Shown: one piece after another, positions 8,367-20,823 of the stretch
Numbering within the stretch: position 1 is the stretch's first letter
How the letters are laid out: each line of letters starts with the position of its first letter
NCBI RefSeq assembly: GCF_016834655.1
Contig: NZ_JAENHP010000004.1
Location: 62,001-126,000, forward strand
Length of the DNA stretch: 64,000 nt
From: Paractinoplanes ovalisporus
GTDB lineage: Bacteria > Actinomycetota > Actinomycetes > Mycobacteriales > Micromonosporaceae
Reading direction: 5' to 3'
The notes under the pieces: generated by a model
Databases searched by the model: none
The model's input: the letters and a program-made list of their open reading frames with translations, nothing else
Told to the model about the DNA's origin: nothing
Translations under genes and position numbers: made by a program

Positions 8367-9320
8367 TCAGGCCGGGTCGGCCGGCGGCCGCGGAGGCTGT
8401 TCCCCCGAGGCTGGAGGAGCCGAAGGAGGCGGCGTGGCGGGCGGCGGCGTGGAGGGAGGCGGCGTGGAGGACGGCGGCGGCGCGAACGGATCCGAAGCCG
8501 GCGGCGGCGCGGCCGGCGACCCCGGATAGGGCGGCAACCCCGGCGCCGGCTGCCCGGGCTGACCCTGCAGCCCAGGCCCATAACCAGCCCCCGGCCCACC
8601 AGCTCCAGGCCCACCGGGACCAGGCCCACCGGGACCAGGTCCGTACCCCGCACCCGGATAAGGAGGCTGCTGCCCGGGATAGGGAGGAGGCTGCTGACCC
8701 GGGTAGGGAGGCTGCCCGGGATACGACGGATAGGGCACCGAAGGATCCCAGGCCGCCGCGGCCGGCTTCCGGAAGAAGTCGTTGGCCGCCGGAAGCGCCA
8801 GCAGGATCACCACAACCAGGATCGCGAGCAGCCCGACGACCGCCAGCGTCGTGGTGGCGGGCGTGTACCAGGACGGCATCGCGTCTTCGAGCCGCCGCTG
8901 CACCTCGTCCTGCGACGGGCCGCTCGTGGTGCTGCCGCTGTTCACCGAGCCCACCAGCGCCGTGCTGCCGAGGCTGGCCCCGAGGCAGCAGAGCGAGATT
9001 CCGCCGATCACCCACGTGACGATCCGGGACGCGTTGCGGCCGCGCGAGTCGAAATAGCCCAGCACGGCGAACCCGACACCCAGCAGCAGGTTGATCACCG
9101 CACCGCCGATGAAGGCGACGCTCACGAACGCTTCGGCTCCCTCAGCCTCGGTGCCGGCGTACGCGTCGCGGACGGCGTCGGTCAGGCTGCTGGAGATGGA
9201 GAGGGTCAGAATCGCGTTGATCACTTGGATCGCGGCCACACCGTAGAGAAGGTAGGCCGCCACAGTCACGACAGTCGGACGCGACCGGGCCGCATCCGGT
9301 GGGTAGCTCGGAAAGCTCAC
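8367..9320 (-). CDS. membrane protein with Pro/Gly-rich tail, paralogue of its downstream neighbour
   Basis: 317 aa from GTG at 9320, which has GGGGGC four bases upstream; an ATG at 9347 adds nine residues but lacks a ribosome binding site. About four membrane helices (VVTVAAYLLYGVAAIQVINAI; AVINLLLGVGFAVLGYF; WVIGGISLCCLGASL; TTLAVVGLLAILVVVILLAL) are followed by PPYPGQQ-type repeats and a proline-rich end. Same strand and layout as the next gene, 72 bp away, so they may be co-transcribed. Function unknown. Confidence 0.75.
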   Translation of the reverse strand: MSFPSYPPDAARSRPTVVTVAAYLLYGVAAIQVINAILTLSISSSLTDAVRDAYAGTEAEGAEAFVSVAFIGGAVINLLLGVGFAVLGYFDSRGRNASRIVTWVIGGISLCCLGASLGSTALVGSVNSGSTTSGPSQDEVQRRLEDAMPSWYTPATTTLAVVGLLAILVVVILLALPAANDFFRKPAAAAWDPSVPYPSYPGQPPYPGQQPPPYPGQQPPYPGAGYGPGPGGPGPGGPGAGGPGAGYGPGLQGQPGQPAPGLPPYPGSPAAPPPASDPFAPPPSSTPPPSTPPPATPPPSAPPASGEQPPRPPADPA

Positions 9321-9662
9321 AATGCCCCCAAATGTTGATCCATTCACGGTATCGGGCGGCCGCCATCTCCGCGACCGAGCCGCGAAGGCGCGAGCTTTGT
9401 GGCAGCATCGGACGACGATGCCCGAAATATCCGTAAATAGGTCGCTCGTTCAGGGGGCGACACGGCTCGATGGCGGTCCCTACACTTCCATCCGTGGCAC
9501 CGACGCGGCAGCTGAGTTCTCCCGCGATGCCGCCTGCCCGCACGAGTCGCCCGCCCCGCTCGAAGACAGCCAGGGCCGAGGCAGACCGTTCGCATCGGGC
9601 AAAAGACCCGTTACGCCGGCCGCGTGACCACTCCGCGGCGGCCCCAGACCTGTTAAGGACCG
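9321..9662. other. 342-bp divergent spacer with a candidate rightward promoter
   Basis: TACACT at 9481-9486 lies 7 nt before a GTG at 9494. That GTG opens a 71-codon Arg/Pro-rich frame ending at 9709, overlapping the start of the 61-aa gene. The geometry fits a leaderless transcript start, so the frame may be an upstream ORF or simply leader sequence. Nothing else is recognised. Confidence 0.35.
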
Positions 9663-9848
9663 GTGAGTCCCATGCCCCACGCCGACACTCTGACCGTCGT
9701 TCACCATGACGACACGAGGACCCGATTCAAAGACGTCCGATATCAGCTCCACCGCGACGGCATCCGCATCTGGTCCGACGAGGGGGAGCAGGTCGTCACC
9801 GACGTCCTGATGACCCAGGCCTACCGGCAGAGGCCGGCCACAAATTAA
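9663..9848 (+). CDS. small conserved-looking hypothetical protein
   Basis: 61 aa from GTG 9663 (AAGGA three bases upstream) or 58 aa from ATG 9672. It is polar and mixed-charge (HADTLTVVHHDDTRTRFKDV; IWSDEGEQVVTDVLMTQAY), probably a small alpha/beta fold. A strong terminator 24 bp after the stop supports it as an independent unit. No family recognised. It is convergent with clpB. Confidence 0.6.
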   Translation: MSPMPHADTLTVVHHDDTRTRFKDVRYQLHRDGIRIWSDEGEQVVTDVLMTQAYRQRPATN

Positions 9849-9871
9849 TCCACACAACTGAAGACGCGAGG

Positions 9872-9909
9872 GGCCCCGGGCGATCAAAAGATCAAACCCG
9901 GGGCCTTTT
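9872..9909 (+). terminator. rho-independent terminator
   Basis: GGCCCCGGG (9872-9880) pairs perfectly with CCCGGGGCC (9897-9905) and TTTT follows at once; inner GATC/GATC can add pairing. It ends the 61-aa gene. Confidence 0.85.
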
Positions 9910-9971
9910 CCCGTACGGGGTCAGGCCGCGCGACAACCCCCAGGGCGGCCGCGCGGCCGAAGACGAGGCGA

Positions 9972-12557
<2,586 letters not shown>

Positions 12558-12577
12558 CTGCTCCCCTGGTCGGAAGA

Positions 12578-12598
12578 CTTGAGCGTACTCAACTCAAC
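12578..12598 (-). promoter_or_regulatory. HAIR operator (HspR site) upstream of clpB
   Basis: Minus strand reads GTTGAGT-N7-GCTCAAG, 6/7 and 6/7 matches to the HAIR consensus CTTGAGT-N7-ACTCAAG. It sits 20 bp upstream of the clpB start. Confidence 0.85.
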
Positions 12599-12702
12599 TC
12601 TATGCCCGCAGCGCCATAGCGACAACGCGCGGGAGGGATGCGTCCGTGACGGTCGCCACGGACGGCCCGGTGACCCCGGCGAGCCCCGTAACGTAGCGAA
12701 TC

Positions 12703-13929
12703 ATGGCCGCTCCACCTGCGGCGTCCGACCGCATGTCGAGACGCCTGCTCCCGCTCGCCCTGATCTTCGTCGCGGTCGGCATCTCGACATCGTTCGTCGG
12801 GCCCTACCTGGCCCTGTTCCTCAGCGACGCGATCCACGCCGGTCCGGTCAGGACCACGGCTTTCCTGATCGTCGCGCCGCTCTCCGGCGTCCTCGTGTCG
12901 TGGCTGGTCGGCCGCGTCTCGGACCGCCGGCCGATCCGCCGCAAACTGCTGATCATCGCCGCGCTGGCCGGTGTCGGGGGCATGGCGGCCACCGCTTTCG
13001 TCCGCGACTACTGGGTGCTGCTCGCGCTCACGGTCACCCTGACCGCGCTCGCCGGGACCCTCTTTCCCCAGACCTTCGCGTACGCCCGTCAGGTGCTCCA
13101 ACACGGCGACCCCAAGCGGGCAGCCATGGGCATCAGCTCGTTGCGCACCCTCTTCTCGGTCGCGTGGGTGGCCGGCCCGCCGCTGGCCGCGCTGGTGCTG
13201 GCCGAGCGAGGCTTCGCCTACACGTACGGCTTGGCCGCGATCATGTACGCGGTCGTCGCGCTCATCGTGCTCCGGGCCCTGCCCGAGGCCGGCCGTCCCG
13301 CCGGTCACGCCGAGCACGTCGAGCCGGACGCACCCGAGATCGGCCGCTGGACGATCGTGCTGCTCGTCGCCGGTTTCACCGCCGTCCAGACCACGATGGT
13401 GCTGGGCGTGCAGGCGATGCCGCTGTTCGTGAGCGAGGAACTGAACGGTTCGGTACGCGACGCCGGGCTGATCCTCGGGCTCTGCGCCGCGCTCGAGATC
13501 CCGCTGATGCTCGGCTTCGGCGCGCTCTCGACCCGGCTGCCGCTGCGTGGCCTGATCGTCTTCGGCGTGGTCTGCGCGATCGCGTACCAGGTGATCGCGG
13601 CCACGGCGGGCTCGGTCTGGGTGCTGGCCGCGGCCCAGCTGCCCAACGCCGCCTTCATCGCGGCCGTCGGCGGGCTGAGCATCACCTACATGCAGGACCT
13701 GATGCCGGCCCACCCGGGACGGGCGACCACGATGATCACGAACACGTTCCCGATCGGCCAGATCCTCGCGGCCCCGGCGTTCGGCCTGGCTCAGCAGTTC
13801 GGCTTCCGGCTCGCGTACGGCGTCAATCTCGCCCTCTGCGTGCTCGGCCTGGCCCTGATCCTGGCCGCCCGGGCCCGCCGCCGGATCGTCCCCGATCTGC
13901 CGTCGGAAGCACTAGGGTCTGTTTCGTAG
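12703..13929 (+). CDS. MFS transporter, sugar-efflux-like
   Basis: 408 aa with about 12 hydrophobic helices in two halves. The first half carries the loop motif GRVSDRRPIRRKLL typical of major facilitator proteins. Overall layout resembles SetA-type sugar efflux transporters, but the substrate is not readable. ATG start. The last codons and the TAG stop lie inside the left arm of a long inverted repeat (13909-13977), so the original C-terminus may have been replaced by that element. Confidence 0.85.
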   Translation: MAAPPAASDRMSRRLLPLALIFVAVGISTSFVGPYLALFLSDAIHAGPVRTTAFLIVAPLSGVLVSWLVGRVSDRRPIRRKLLIIAALAGVGGMAATAFVRDYWVLLALTVTLTALAGTLFPQTFAYARQVLQHGDPKRAAMGISSLRTLFSVAWVAGPPLAALVLAERGFAYTYGLAAIMYAVVALIVLRALPEAGRPAGHAEHVEPDAPEIGRWTIVLLVAGFTAVQTTMVLGVQAMPLFVSEELNGSVRDAGLILGLCAALEIPLMLGFGALSTRLPLRGLIVFGVVCAIAYQVIAATAGSVWVLAAAQLPNAAFIAAVGGLSITYMQDLMPAHPGRATTMITNTFPIGQILAAPAFGLAQQFGFRLAYGVNLALCVLGLALILAARARRRIVPDLPSEALGSVS

Positions 13930-13977
13930 CTGGGCCTCGACGCAGCCCCGCCCCCGCTGCGAAACAGACCCTAGTGC
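13909..13977. repeat. 22-bp inverted repeat, possible MITE-like element or large hairpin
   Basis: Left arm 13909-13930 starts GCACTAGGGTCTGTTTCG; the right arm 13956-13977 is its complement with a single T/G exception, and the loop is 25 nt. Read as an element, GGTCTGTTTCG ... CGAAACAGACC (13915-13972, 58 bp) is bounded by CTAG on both sides, which could be a 4-bp target duplication. It supplies the stop codon of the MFS gene. No transposase is present and there is no T-tract. Confidence 0.6.
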
Positions 13978-14014
13978 CCCGAAGCGGGTAGCTCGCTGGG
14001 CTACCGTGGTGATC

Positions 14015-14512
14015 GTGCGTGTACGGGTGGAACAGACTCCGCTGCCGGGTATCGGCGTCCGCCACGACCTGGTGACCTCCTCGGGTCGCACGGTCGGCGT
14101 CGTCTCACACCGCAACGGCCGCCGTGACCTGGTGCTTTACGACGTGGACGACCCCGACGCCTGCCTCGCGTCGATCCCGCTGACCGACGACGAGGCCGAG
14201 GCCCTGGCCGACGTTCTCGGCGCCTCGCTCATGCTGGGCCAGCTCGCCGGTCTGCGGCAGCAGGCGTCCGGCCTGCTGACCGAGCAGATCGCGCTGCCCG
14301 CCGGCTCGCCGTTCGTGCGGCGCAAACTGGGCGACACCCGCACGCGCACCCGCACCGGCGCCTCGATCGTGGCCGTGATGCGCGACCGCGAGGTCGTCGC
14401 CTCCCCCGGCCCCGACTTCGTCTTCGAGGCGAACGACGTGGTGGTCGCGGTCGGCACCCGCTCCGGCCTGGACGGCGTCACCGCCATCCTGGCCGGCGAC
14501 ACCGACGACTGA
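14015..14512 (+). CDS. cation:proton antiporter regulatory subunit (TrkA-C domain)
   Basis: 165 aa from GTG 14015; GTG 14006 is possible. There is no Shine-Dalgarno, and TACCGT ends 6 nt before 14015, so a leaderless start is likely. The N-terminal part (TPLPGIGVRHDLVTSSGRTVGVV) matches KhtT-type subunits; the C-terminal 70 residues are a TrkA-C (RCK_C) ligand domain ending VVVAVGTRSGLDGVTAIL. It should gate the transporter encoded 1 bp downstream. Confidence 0.88.
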   Translation: MRVRVEQTPLPGIGVRHDLVTSSGRTVGVVSHRNGRRDLVLYDVDDPDACLASIPLTDDEAEALADVLGASLMLGQLAGLRQQASGLLTEQIALPAGSPFVRRKLGDTRTRTRTGASIVAVMRDREVVASPGPDFVFEANDVVVAVGTRSGLDGVTAILAGDTDD

Positions 14513-14513
14513 G

Positions 14514-15722
14514 GTGCACGGCACGACGATCCTCCTCATCGAGGTCGGCGCGCTGCTCTTCGCGCTCGGCATGCTCGGACGTCTCGGCCGCCGGATCGGG
14601 CTCTCGCCCATCCCGCTCTATCTGCTGGCCGGTCTCGCCTTCGGGCACGGCGGCTTCGTGCCGCTGTCGGCCAGCGAGGAGTTCATCGAGATCGGCGCCT
14701 CCATCGGCGTCATCCTGCTGCTGGTCATGCTCGGCCTGGAATATTCGGCCAGCGAGCTGGTCGGCAACCTGCGTGCGGCCGCCCCCGCCGGGGTGATGGA
14801 CGCGCTGTTCAACGCGCTGCCCGGCGCCGGCTTCGCGTTCCTGATGGGCTGGGACTGGCGGGCCGCGCTGGTGCTGGCCGGCATCACCTGGGTCTCGTCC
14901 TCCGGCGTGATCGCCAAGGTGCTCGGCGACCTGGGCCGGCTGGGCAACCGCGAGACACCGGTGATCCTCTCGGTGCTGGTCATCGAGGACCTGGCGATGG
15001 CGTTCTACCTGCCCCTGGTCACCGCCGTGCTGGCCGGGGTGGGCCTGATCGGCGGGCTCAAGGCGCTGGGCGTCGCGGTGGTCACCGTTCTCGCGGTACT
15101 GGTGGTGGCGATCCGCTACGGCCGGCAGATCAGCGCCCTGATCTCGGCCCGCGATGCCGAGGCGCTGCTGCTCGGGGTCTTCGGCCTGACCCTGTTCGTG
15201 GCCGGGGTCGCCGAGGAGCTCAACGTCTCGGCCGCGGTCGGCGCGTTCCTGGTCGGCATCGCGATCTCGGGACCGGTGGCGCACCACGCGACCGAGATGC
15301 TGTCGCCGCTGCGCGACCTGTTCGCCGCGGTCTTCTTCGTCTTCTTCGGGCTCTCCACGAACCCGGCCGACATGCCGCCCGTCCTGCTCCCGGCGCTGGG
15401 TCTGGCCGTGATCACGATGCTGGCCAAGGTGCTGACCGGCTATCTGGCGGCCAAGCGGGTGGGCATCGCCCTGCCCGGCCGGCTGCGCGCCGGGCTGGCC
15501 CTCATGCCACGCGGAGAGTTCTCGATCGTCATCGCCGGACTGGCCGTCTCGTCGGGGGTCGAGCCCCGGCTCGCTCCGCTTGCGACGGCGTACGTGTTGA
15601 TCACCGTGGTGTCGGGTCCGATGCTCGCGAGGCTGCCCGATTACGAGTGGTTCAAGACCTTTATCCGCAGGTGGCGGCAGCCGTCGCCGCCTCCCGTACG
15701 ACCCCTTGCCACCGAGGATTAA
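14514..15722 (+). CDS. CPA2 family K+(Na+)/H+ antiporter, membrane subunit
   Basis: 402 aa with 12-13 hydrophobic helices. LGLEYSASELVGNL, ITWVSSSGVIAKVLGDLGR and VLVIEDLAMAFYLPLV resemble the KefB/KhtU group, including the conserved Asp of the ED pair in the ion site. Its GTG start is 1 nt after the stop of the regulatory subunit, so the two form a KhtTU-like pair that exports K+ against protons. There is no C-terminal RCK domain; regulation is by the separate upstream subunit. Confidence 0.93.
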   Translation: MHGTTILLIEVGALLFALGMLGRLGRRIGLSPIPLYLLAGLAFGHGGFVPLSASEEFIEIGASIGVILLLVMLGLEYSASELVGNLRAAAPAGVMDALFNALPGAGFAFLMGWDWRAALVLAGITWVSSSGVIAKVLGDLGRLGNRETPVILSVLVIEDLAMAFYLPLVTAVLAGVGLIGGLKALGVAVVTVLAVLVVAIRYGRQISALISARDAEALLLGVFGLTLFVAGVAEELNVSAAVGAFLVGIAISGPVAHHATEMLSPLRDLFAAVFFVFFGLSTNPADMPPVLLPALGLAVITMLAKVLTGYLAAKRVGIALPGRLRAGLALMPRGEFSIVIAGLAVSSGVEPRLAPLATAYVLITVVSGPMLARLPDYEWFKTFIRRWRQPSPPPVRPLATED

Positions 15723-15850
15723 CTCTCAGGCAGCACTAAGTTACTAGCAAGTATCCAATTGTGAGCCCTTGACACTTTCGCGGGACATCAACTTCGCGCT
15801 ACCGTTCCCTCCCGACAACTGACTGTTATCGGATTTTCTCGGGCGGCGAC

Positions 15851-16297
15851 GTGGCAGTGCGTGAGTCGACTTTCTACGGGTTCGCAAATCCGGTCGATCC
15901 TCGGCCGGAGGAACTTCAGGCGTGGGCGTACCACCCAGAGGCGGTACCGCTGAGCAGCATGCCCCCTGACTGGGATCTGCTGATCTCCGGCGATGTCCTG
16001 GCGCCCACCTTGTTCGAGCTGGCCATGGACCGTCAGTGTCCAGCCCGCCGGTTCGCGCAACATTGCATGCATATCTACGCCGCCGACGGCGTCCGGCAGA
16101 ACGCGTCGAGCCTGCGCAAACGCCGGCTCAAGAAGTTCGTCGAGCGCGCCGAAGAGGTCGGCGACGAGCCGATGTCGATCTGGGCGCACAACTGCCGTGT
16201 GCTGATGAGCCGCCCGGAGATCTTCGACTACTCCGACTGGATCGAGGGCGGCCTGGTGCGCCACCCGCGGCGGCTGGGGCTGTTCAACCGGCGCTGA
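15851..16297 (+). CDS. conserved-looking hypothetical protein
   Basis: 148 aa from GTG 15851. It is soluble, with no signal peptide, and has an unusual Trp/Asp-containing N-terminus (FYGFANPVDPRPEELQAWAY) and a basic stretch (LRKRRLKKFVERAEEV). The C-terminal WAHNCRVLMSRPEIFDYSDWIEGG looks folded. No domain is recognised. It stands alone, with a strong terminator 17 bp downstream, and is convergent with hspR. Confidence 0.7.
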   Translation: MAVRESTFYGFANPVDPRPEELQAWAYHPEAVPLSSMPPDWDLLISGDVLAPTLFELAMDRQCPARRFAQHCMHIYAADGVRQNASSLRKRRLKKFVERAEEVGDEPMSIWAHNCRVLMSRPEIFDYSDWIEGGLVRHPRRLGLFNRR

Positions 16298-16314
16298 CCG
16301 ATCGGCAGAACGAG

Positions 16315-16344
16315 AACGGCCCCGCCATCGCGGGGCCGTTTTTC
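16315..16344 (+). terminator. rho-independent terminator
   Basis: AACGGCCCCGC (16315-16325) and its exact complement (16330-16340) enclose a CATC loop and are followed by TTT. It ends the 148-aa gene and lies just beyond the hspR stop on the opposite strand. Confidence 0.88.
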
Positions 16345-16348
16345 GTGG

Positions 16349-16780
16349 TTACGGTGCTCTCCGGGGCCGCCACACGACCAGAGCGGTGGACGGCCGCTCC
16401 TGCCGCACCAGGTCACCCCGGCTGCCGTACGGGCTCTCGAGCTGGGCGATGCGGCTGTAGGCCTCGGCCAGCTCGTGCTCGAGTTCGGCCAGCCGCTGCT
16501 GGAGGTCGCCCACCAGCTGCTCGAGGCCGATGATGCGCTTGATCCCGGCCAGGTTGACGCCTTCCTCCTGGCTGAGCTTCTGCACTTCACGCAACAGGGC
16601 GACGTCTCGCTCGCTGTAACGGCGCCCGCCACCGCCGGCCCGGCCGGGCTGCACGAGCCCGAGCCGGTCGTACTGCCGGAGGGTCTGCGGGTGCATCCCG
16701 GCGAGTCGAGCCGCGACCGAGATGATCAGGACCTTCGCATCGGAGGTCTGCTCGACCGAGATGCTGATCTCCTCATGCAT
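16349..16780 (-). CDS. hspR: heat-shock repressor HspR (MerR family)
   Basis: 143 aa from ATG 16780. The MerR-type helix-turn-helix (VLIISVAARLAGMHPQTLRQYDRLGLV, GGGRRYSERDVALL) is followed by a coiled-coil (LQQRLAELEHELAEAYSRIAQLE). In actinobacteria HspR binds HAIR with DnaK as corepressor and controls dnaK and clpB. It is last in dnaK-grpE-dnaJ-hspR, 22 bp after dnaJ, and HAIR sites precede both dnaK and clpB here. The longer upstream frame overlaps dnaJ and is not used. Confidence 0.96.
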   Translation of the reverse strand: MHEEISISVEQTSDAKVLIISVAARLAGMHPQTLRQYDRLGLVQPGRAGGGGRRYSERDVALLREVQKLSQEEGVNLAGIKRIIGLEQLVGDLQQRLAELEHELAEAYSRIAQLESPYGSRGDLVRQERPSTALVVWRPRRAP

Positions 16781-16802
16781 GTGCCACCTCCCGATCCCCG
16801 TG

Positions 16803-18002
16803 TCAGGTGTTCCGGCGCACCCGAGCCTCGAGCCGCTCCCGCCCGGCGGGCGGGGTGAGCTTGGCGAACCTCTCCAGTGCGTCCCGGGCTTCCCCCGTGA
16901 CACCGCCCGGCATCTGAACGTCGACCGTGACGATCAGGTCTCCGGGTGGTCCGTCCTTGCGTGTCACTCCCTTGCCGCGCGCCCGCAGTTTGCGACCGCT
17001 CGGCGTGCCCGGGGGCACCCGCAGGGTGACCGGGCCGTCCAGCGTCGGCACCCGCAGATCGGTGCCGAGAACCGCCTCCGCGATGGTGACCGGAACAACC
17101 AGGGTCAGATCATCGCCGGTACGGCCGAACAGCTCGTCCGGACGGACCATGACCTGCACGAACAGGTCACCGGCGGGCCCGCCCCGGTCGCCCGGCTCGC
17201 CCCGGCCGCTGAGCCGGATGCGCTGACCGTCGGCGACACCGGCCGGGAACCGGACGTTGATAGTGCGGTTCTTGGTGACCCCGCCCGTGCCCCGGCACTC
17301 CGGGCACTTCTGGTCGACGATCGTCCCGGCGCCCTGACAGTCGCGGCACGGCTCCGAGAAGCTGAACGACCCCTGATTGCGCGAGATCAGGCCGCTGCCC
17401 TGACACTGCGGACAGGTCCGCGGCGCCGTGCCAGGCTTTGCGCCGTTGCCGTGGCAGGTCTCGCACTCGCCCGCCGACCGCAGCGTGAGCGGCAGCGTCG
17501 TGCCCTTCACGGCCTGCGCGAAGTCGAGCGTCACCTCGGTCTCGACATCCCGGCCGCGACGGGGACCGCCGCGGCGTGCGGCGCCGCCCCCAGGGCCGCC
17601 GCCCGAAAATATCGAGCTGAATATGTCGGAGAAGCCGGCGCCACCGAACCGGCGGTCACCGCCCGCGCCACCCGCCGCGCCGGCCCCGCTGAACCCGCCG
17701 AACAGGTCGGACGGGTCGAACTGGGTGCCGCCGCCGGTGCGGGCGCCGCGCCGGAACGCGCCCGAGCCGAACAGCGAGCGCATCTCGTCGTACTCTTTGC
17801 GCTTCTTGTCGTCCGAGAGCACGTCGTAGGCCTCGGAGGCGGCCTTGAACTTCTCCTCCGCCTCCTTGTTACCGGGGTTGCGGTCCGGGTGCAGATCGCG
17901 GGCGAGCTTCCGGTACGCCTTCTTGATCTCGTCGGTCGGAGCGGACTTGGGCACGCCGAGAACGGCATAGAAGTCCTTCTCGAGCCAGTCCTTCGAGCTC
18001 AT
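16803..18002 (-). CDS. dnaJ: co-chaperone DnaJ
   Basis: 399 aa from ATG 18002, with a strong GGAGG-type ribosome binding site. J domain with HPD in [18 protein letters not shown]; Gly/Phe-rich linker; four zinc-finger repeats [33 protein letters not shown]-terminal client-binding domains. Type I DnaJ. It stimulates the DnaK ATPase and delivers clients. The in-frame extension upstream crosses the intergenic hairpin and lacks J-domain similarity, so it is excluded. Confidence 0.97.
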   Translation of the reverse strand: MSSKDWLEKDFYAVLGVPKSAPTDEIKKAYRKLARDLHPDRNPGNKEAEEKFKAASEAYDVLSDDKKRKEYDEMRSLFGSGAFRRGARTGGGTQFDPSDLFGGFSGAGAAGGAGGDRRFGGAGFSDIFSSIFSGGGPGGGAARRGGPRRGRDVETEVTLDFAQAVKGTTLPLTLRSAGECETCHGNGAKPGTAPRTCPQCQGSGLISRNQGSFSFSEPCRDCQGAGTIVDQKCPECRGTGGVTKNRTINVRFPAGVADGQRIRLSGRGEPGDRGGPAGDLFVQVMVRPDELFGRTGDDLTLVVPVTIAEAVLGTDLRVPTLDGPVTLRVPPGTPSGRKLRARGKGVTRKDGPPGDLIVTVDVQMPGGVTGEARDALERFAKLTPPAGRERLEARVRRNT

Positions 18003-18026
18003 CCCGCCTCCCCCCTCCTGCGGTAG

Positions 18027-18057
18027 GTCCCGCCTGCCGCGATGCGGCAGGCGGGAC
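18027..18057 (-). other. 14-bp perfect hairpin between grpE and dnaJ
   Basis: GTCCCGCCTGCCGC and its exact complement are separated by only 3 nt. It lies inside the operon, 12 bp after grpE and about 25 nt before the dnaJ start. No T-tract follows in the direction of transcription, so processing, stabilisation or partial attenuation is more likely than full termination. Confidence 0.8.
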
Positions 18058-18069
18058 GAACGTGTGAGA

Positions 18070-18701
18070 TCACTCCGGGTCGGCGACCGCGACCATGGCC
18101 GGTCGCAGCAGCCGCTCGCCCAGCGTGTAACCGCGGCGCATGACCTCGACGCAGGTCGGCTCGGTGACATCGCCGGACGTCTGGTGAGCGACCGCCTCGT
18201 GGCGGTTGGGGTCGAACGCGTCGCCCTTCTCGCCGAAGGCCGTGAGGCCGAGCTTGCCGGTGAGCGCGGTCAGCGACTCGGCCACCGAGGCGAACGGGCC
18301 GACCAGATCGCCGTGCTCGCGCGCCCGGTCGATGTCGTCGAGCACCGGCAGCAGCGCGGTCAGGACCGCACCGGTGGTCTGCTCGGCCGCCGCACCCCGG
18401 TCGCGGTCGACCCGCTTGCGGTAGTTGGCGTACTCGGCGGTGACCCGTTGCAGGTCGTGCGTCCGCTCCTCGAGCTCGGTCCGCAGCGCCTCGAGTTCGG
18501 CGCCCAGCGCGGGCTTCGGCTCTTCGGCTTCGGGCTCGGCCACCGGAGCCTCCTCCTCGGGCTCGGCGGCCCGGTGAGCACCGACCGACGCCTTGCCCTT
18601 GGCCGTGGGGGCCTTGGACTCGGACTTCTGGTCGATCTTGCGGCGGTCCCGGATGACGACCCGCTCGGTCGCCTGACCGTCGTTCTCGTCGTCCGTGGCT
18701 G

Positions 18702-18705
<4 letters not shown>
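18070..18705 (-). CDS. grpE: nucleotide exchange factor GrpE
   Basis: 211 aa from GTG 18705, overlapping the dnaK stop by 4 bp. A charged, disordered N-terminus (about 75 residues) precedes the long coiled-coil ([32 protein letters not shown]). The C-terminal beta domain ends with a typical GrpE close (ADGANVV-type motif replaced by [23 protein letters not shown]). It exchanges ADP on DnaK. Second gene of the operon. Confidence 0.97.
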
Positions 18706-20612
<1,907 letters not shown>

Positions 20613-20646
20613 GGTGTGTTCCTCGCTTCGGGGTTTCTCAGACAAG

Positions 20647-20667
20647 GTTGAGTGGAACCGACTCAAT
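20647..20667 (-). promoter_or_regulatory. HAIR operator (HspR site) upstream of dnaK
   Basis: Plus strand reads GTTGAGT-N7-ACTCAAT, 6/7 and 6/7 matches to CTTGAGT-N7-ACTCAAG, 35 bp upstream of the dnaK ATG and overlapping the predicted -10. Confidence 0.88.
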
Positions 20668-20693
20668 GATGCCACGGGCATGCACAACGTCAA
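20665..20693 (-). promoter_or_regulatory. candidate dnaK promoter
   Basis: On the minus strand TTGACG (20688-20693) is followed after 17 nt by ATCATT (20665-20670). The HAIR operator overlaps the -10, a geometry suited to repression. Confidence 0.5.
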
Positions 20694-20823
20694 GTTGAAG
20701 TTGAGTCACCCCGGCGCAACTGCCAGCGACCTCACAGCTCGCCAACAGTTCGGTAGATACCTGTCCGGTCACGGCATACCGGCCGCTGTTGTCCCGCATG
20801 CATAGATCGGGCACTCTTTACCC

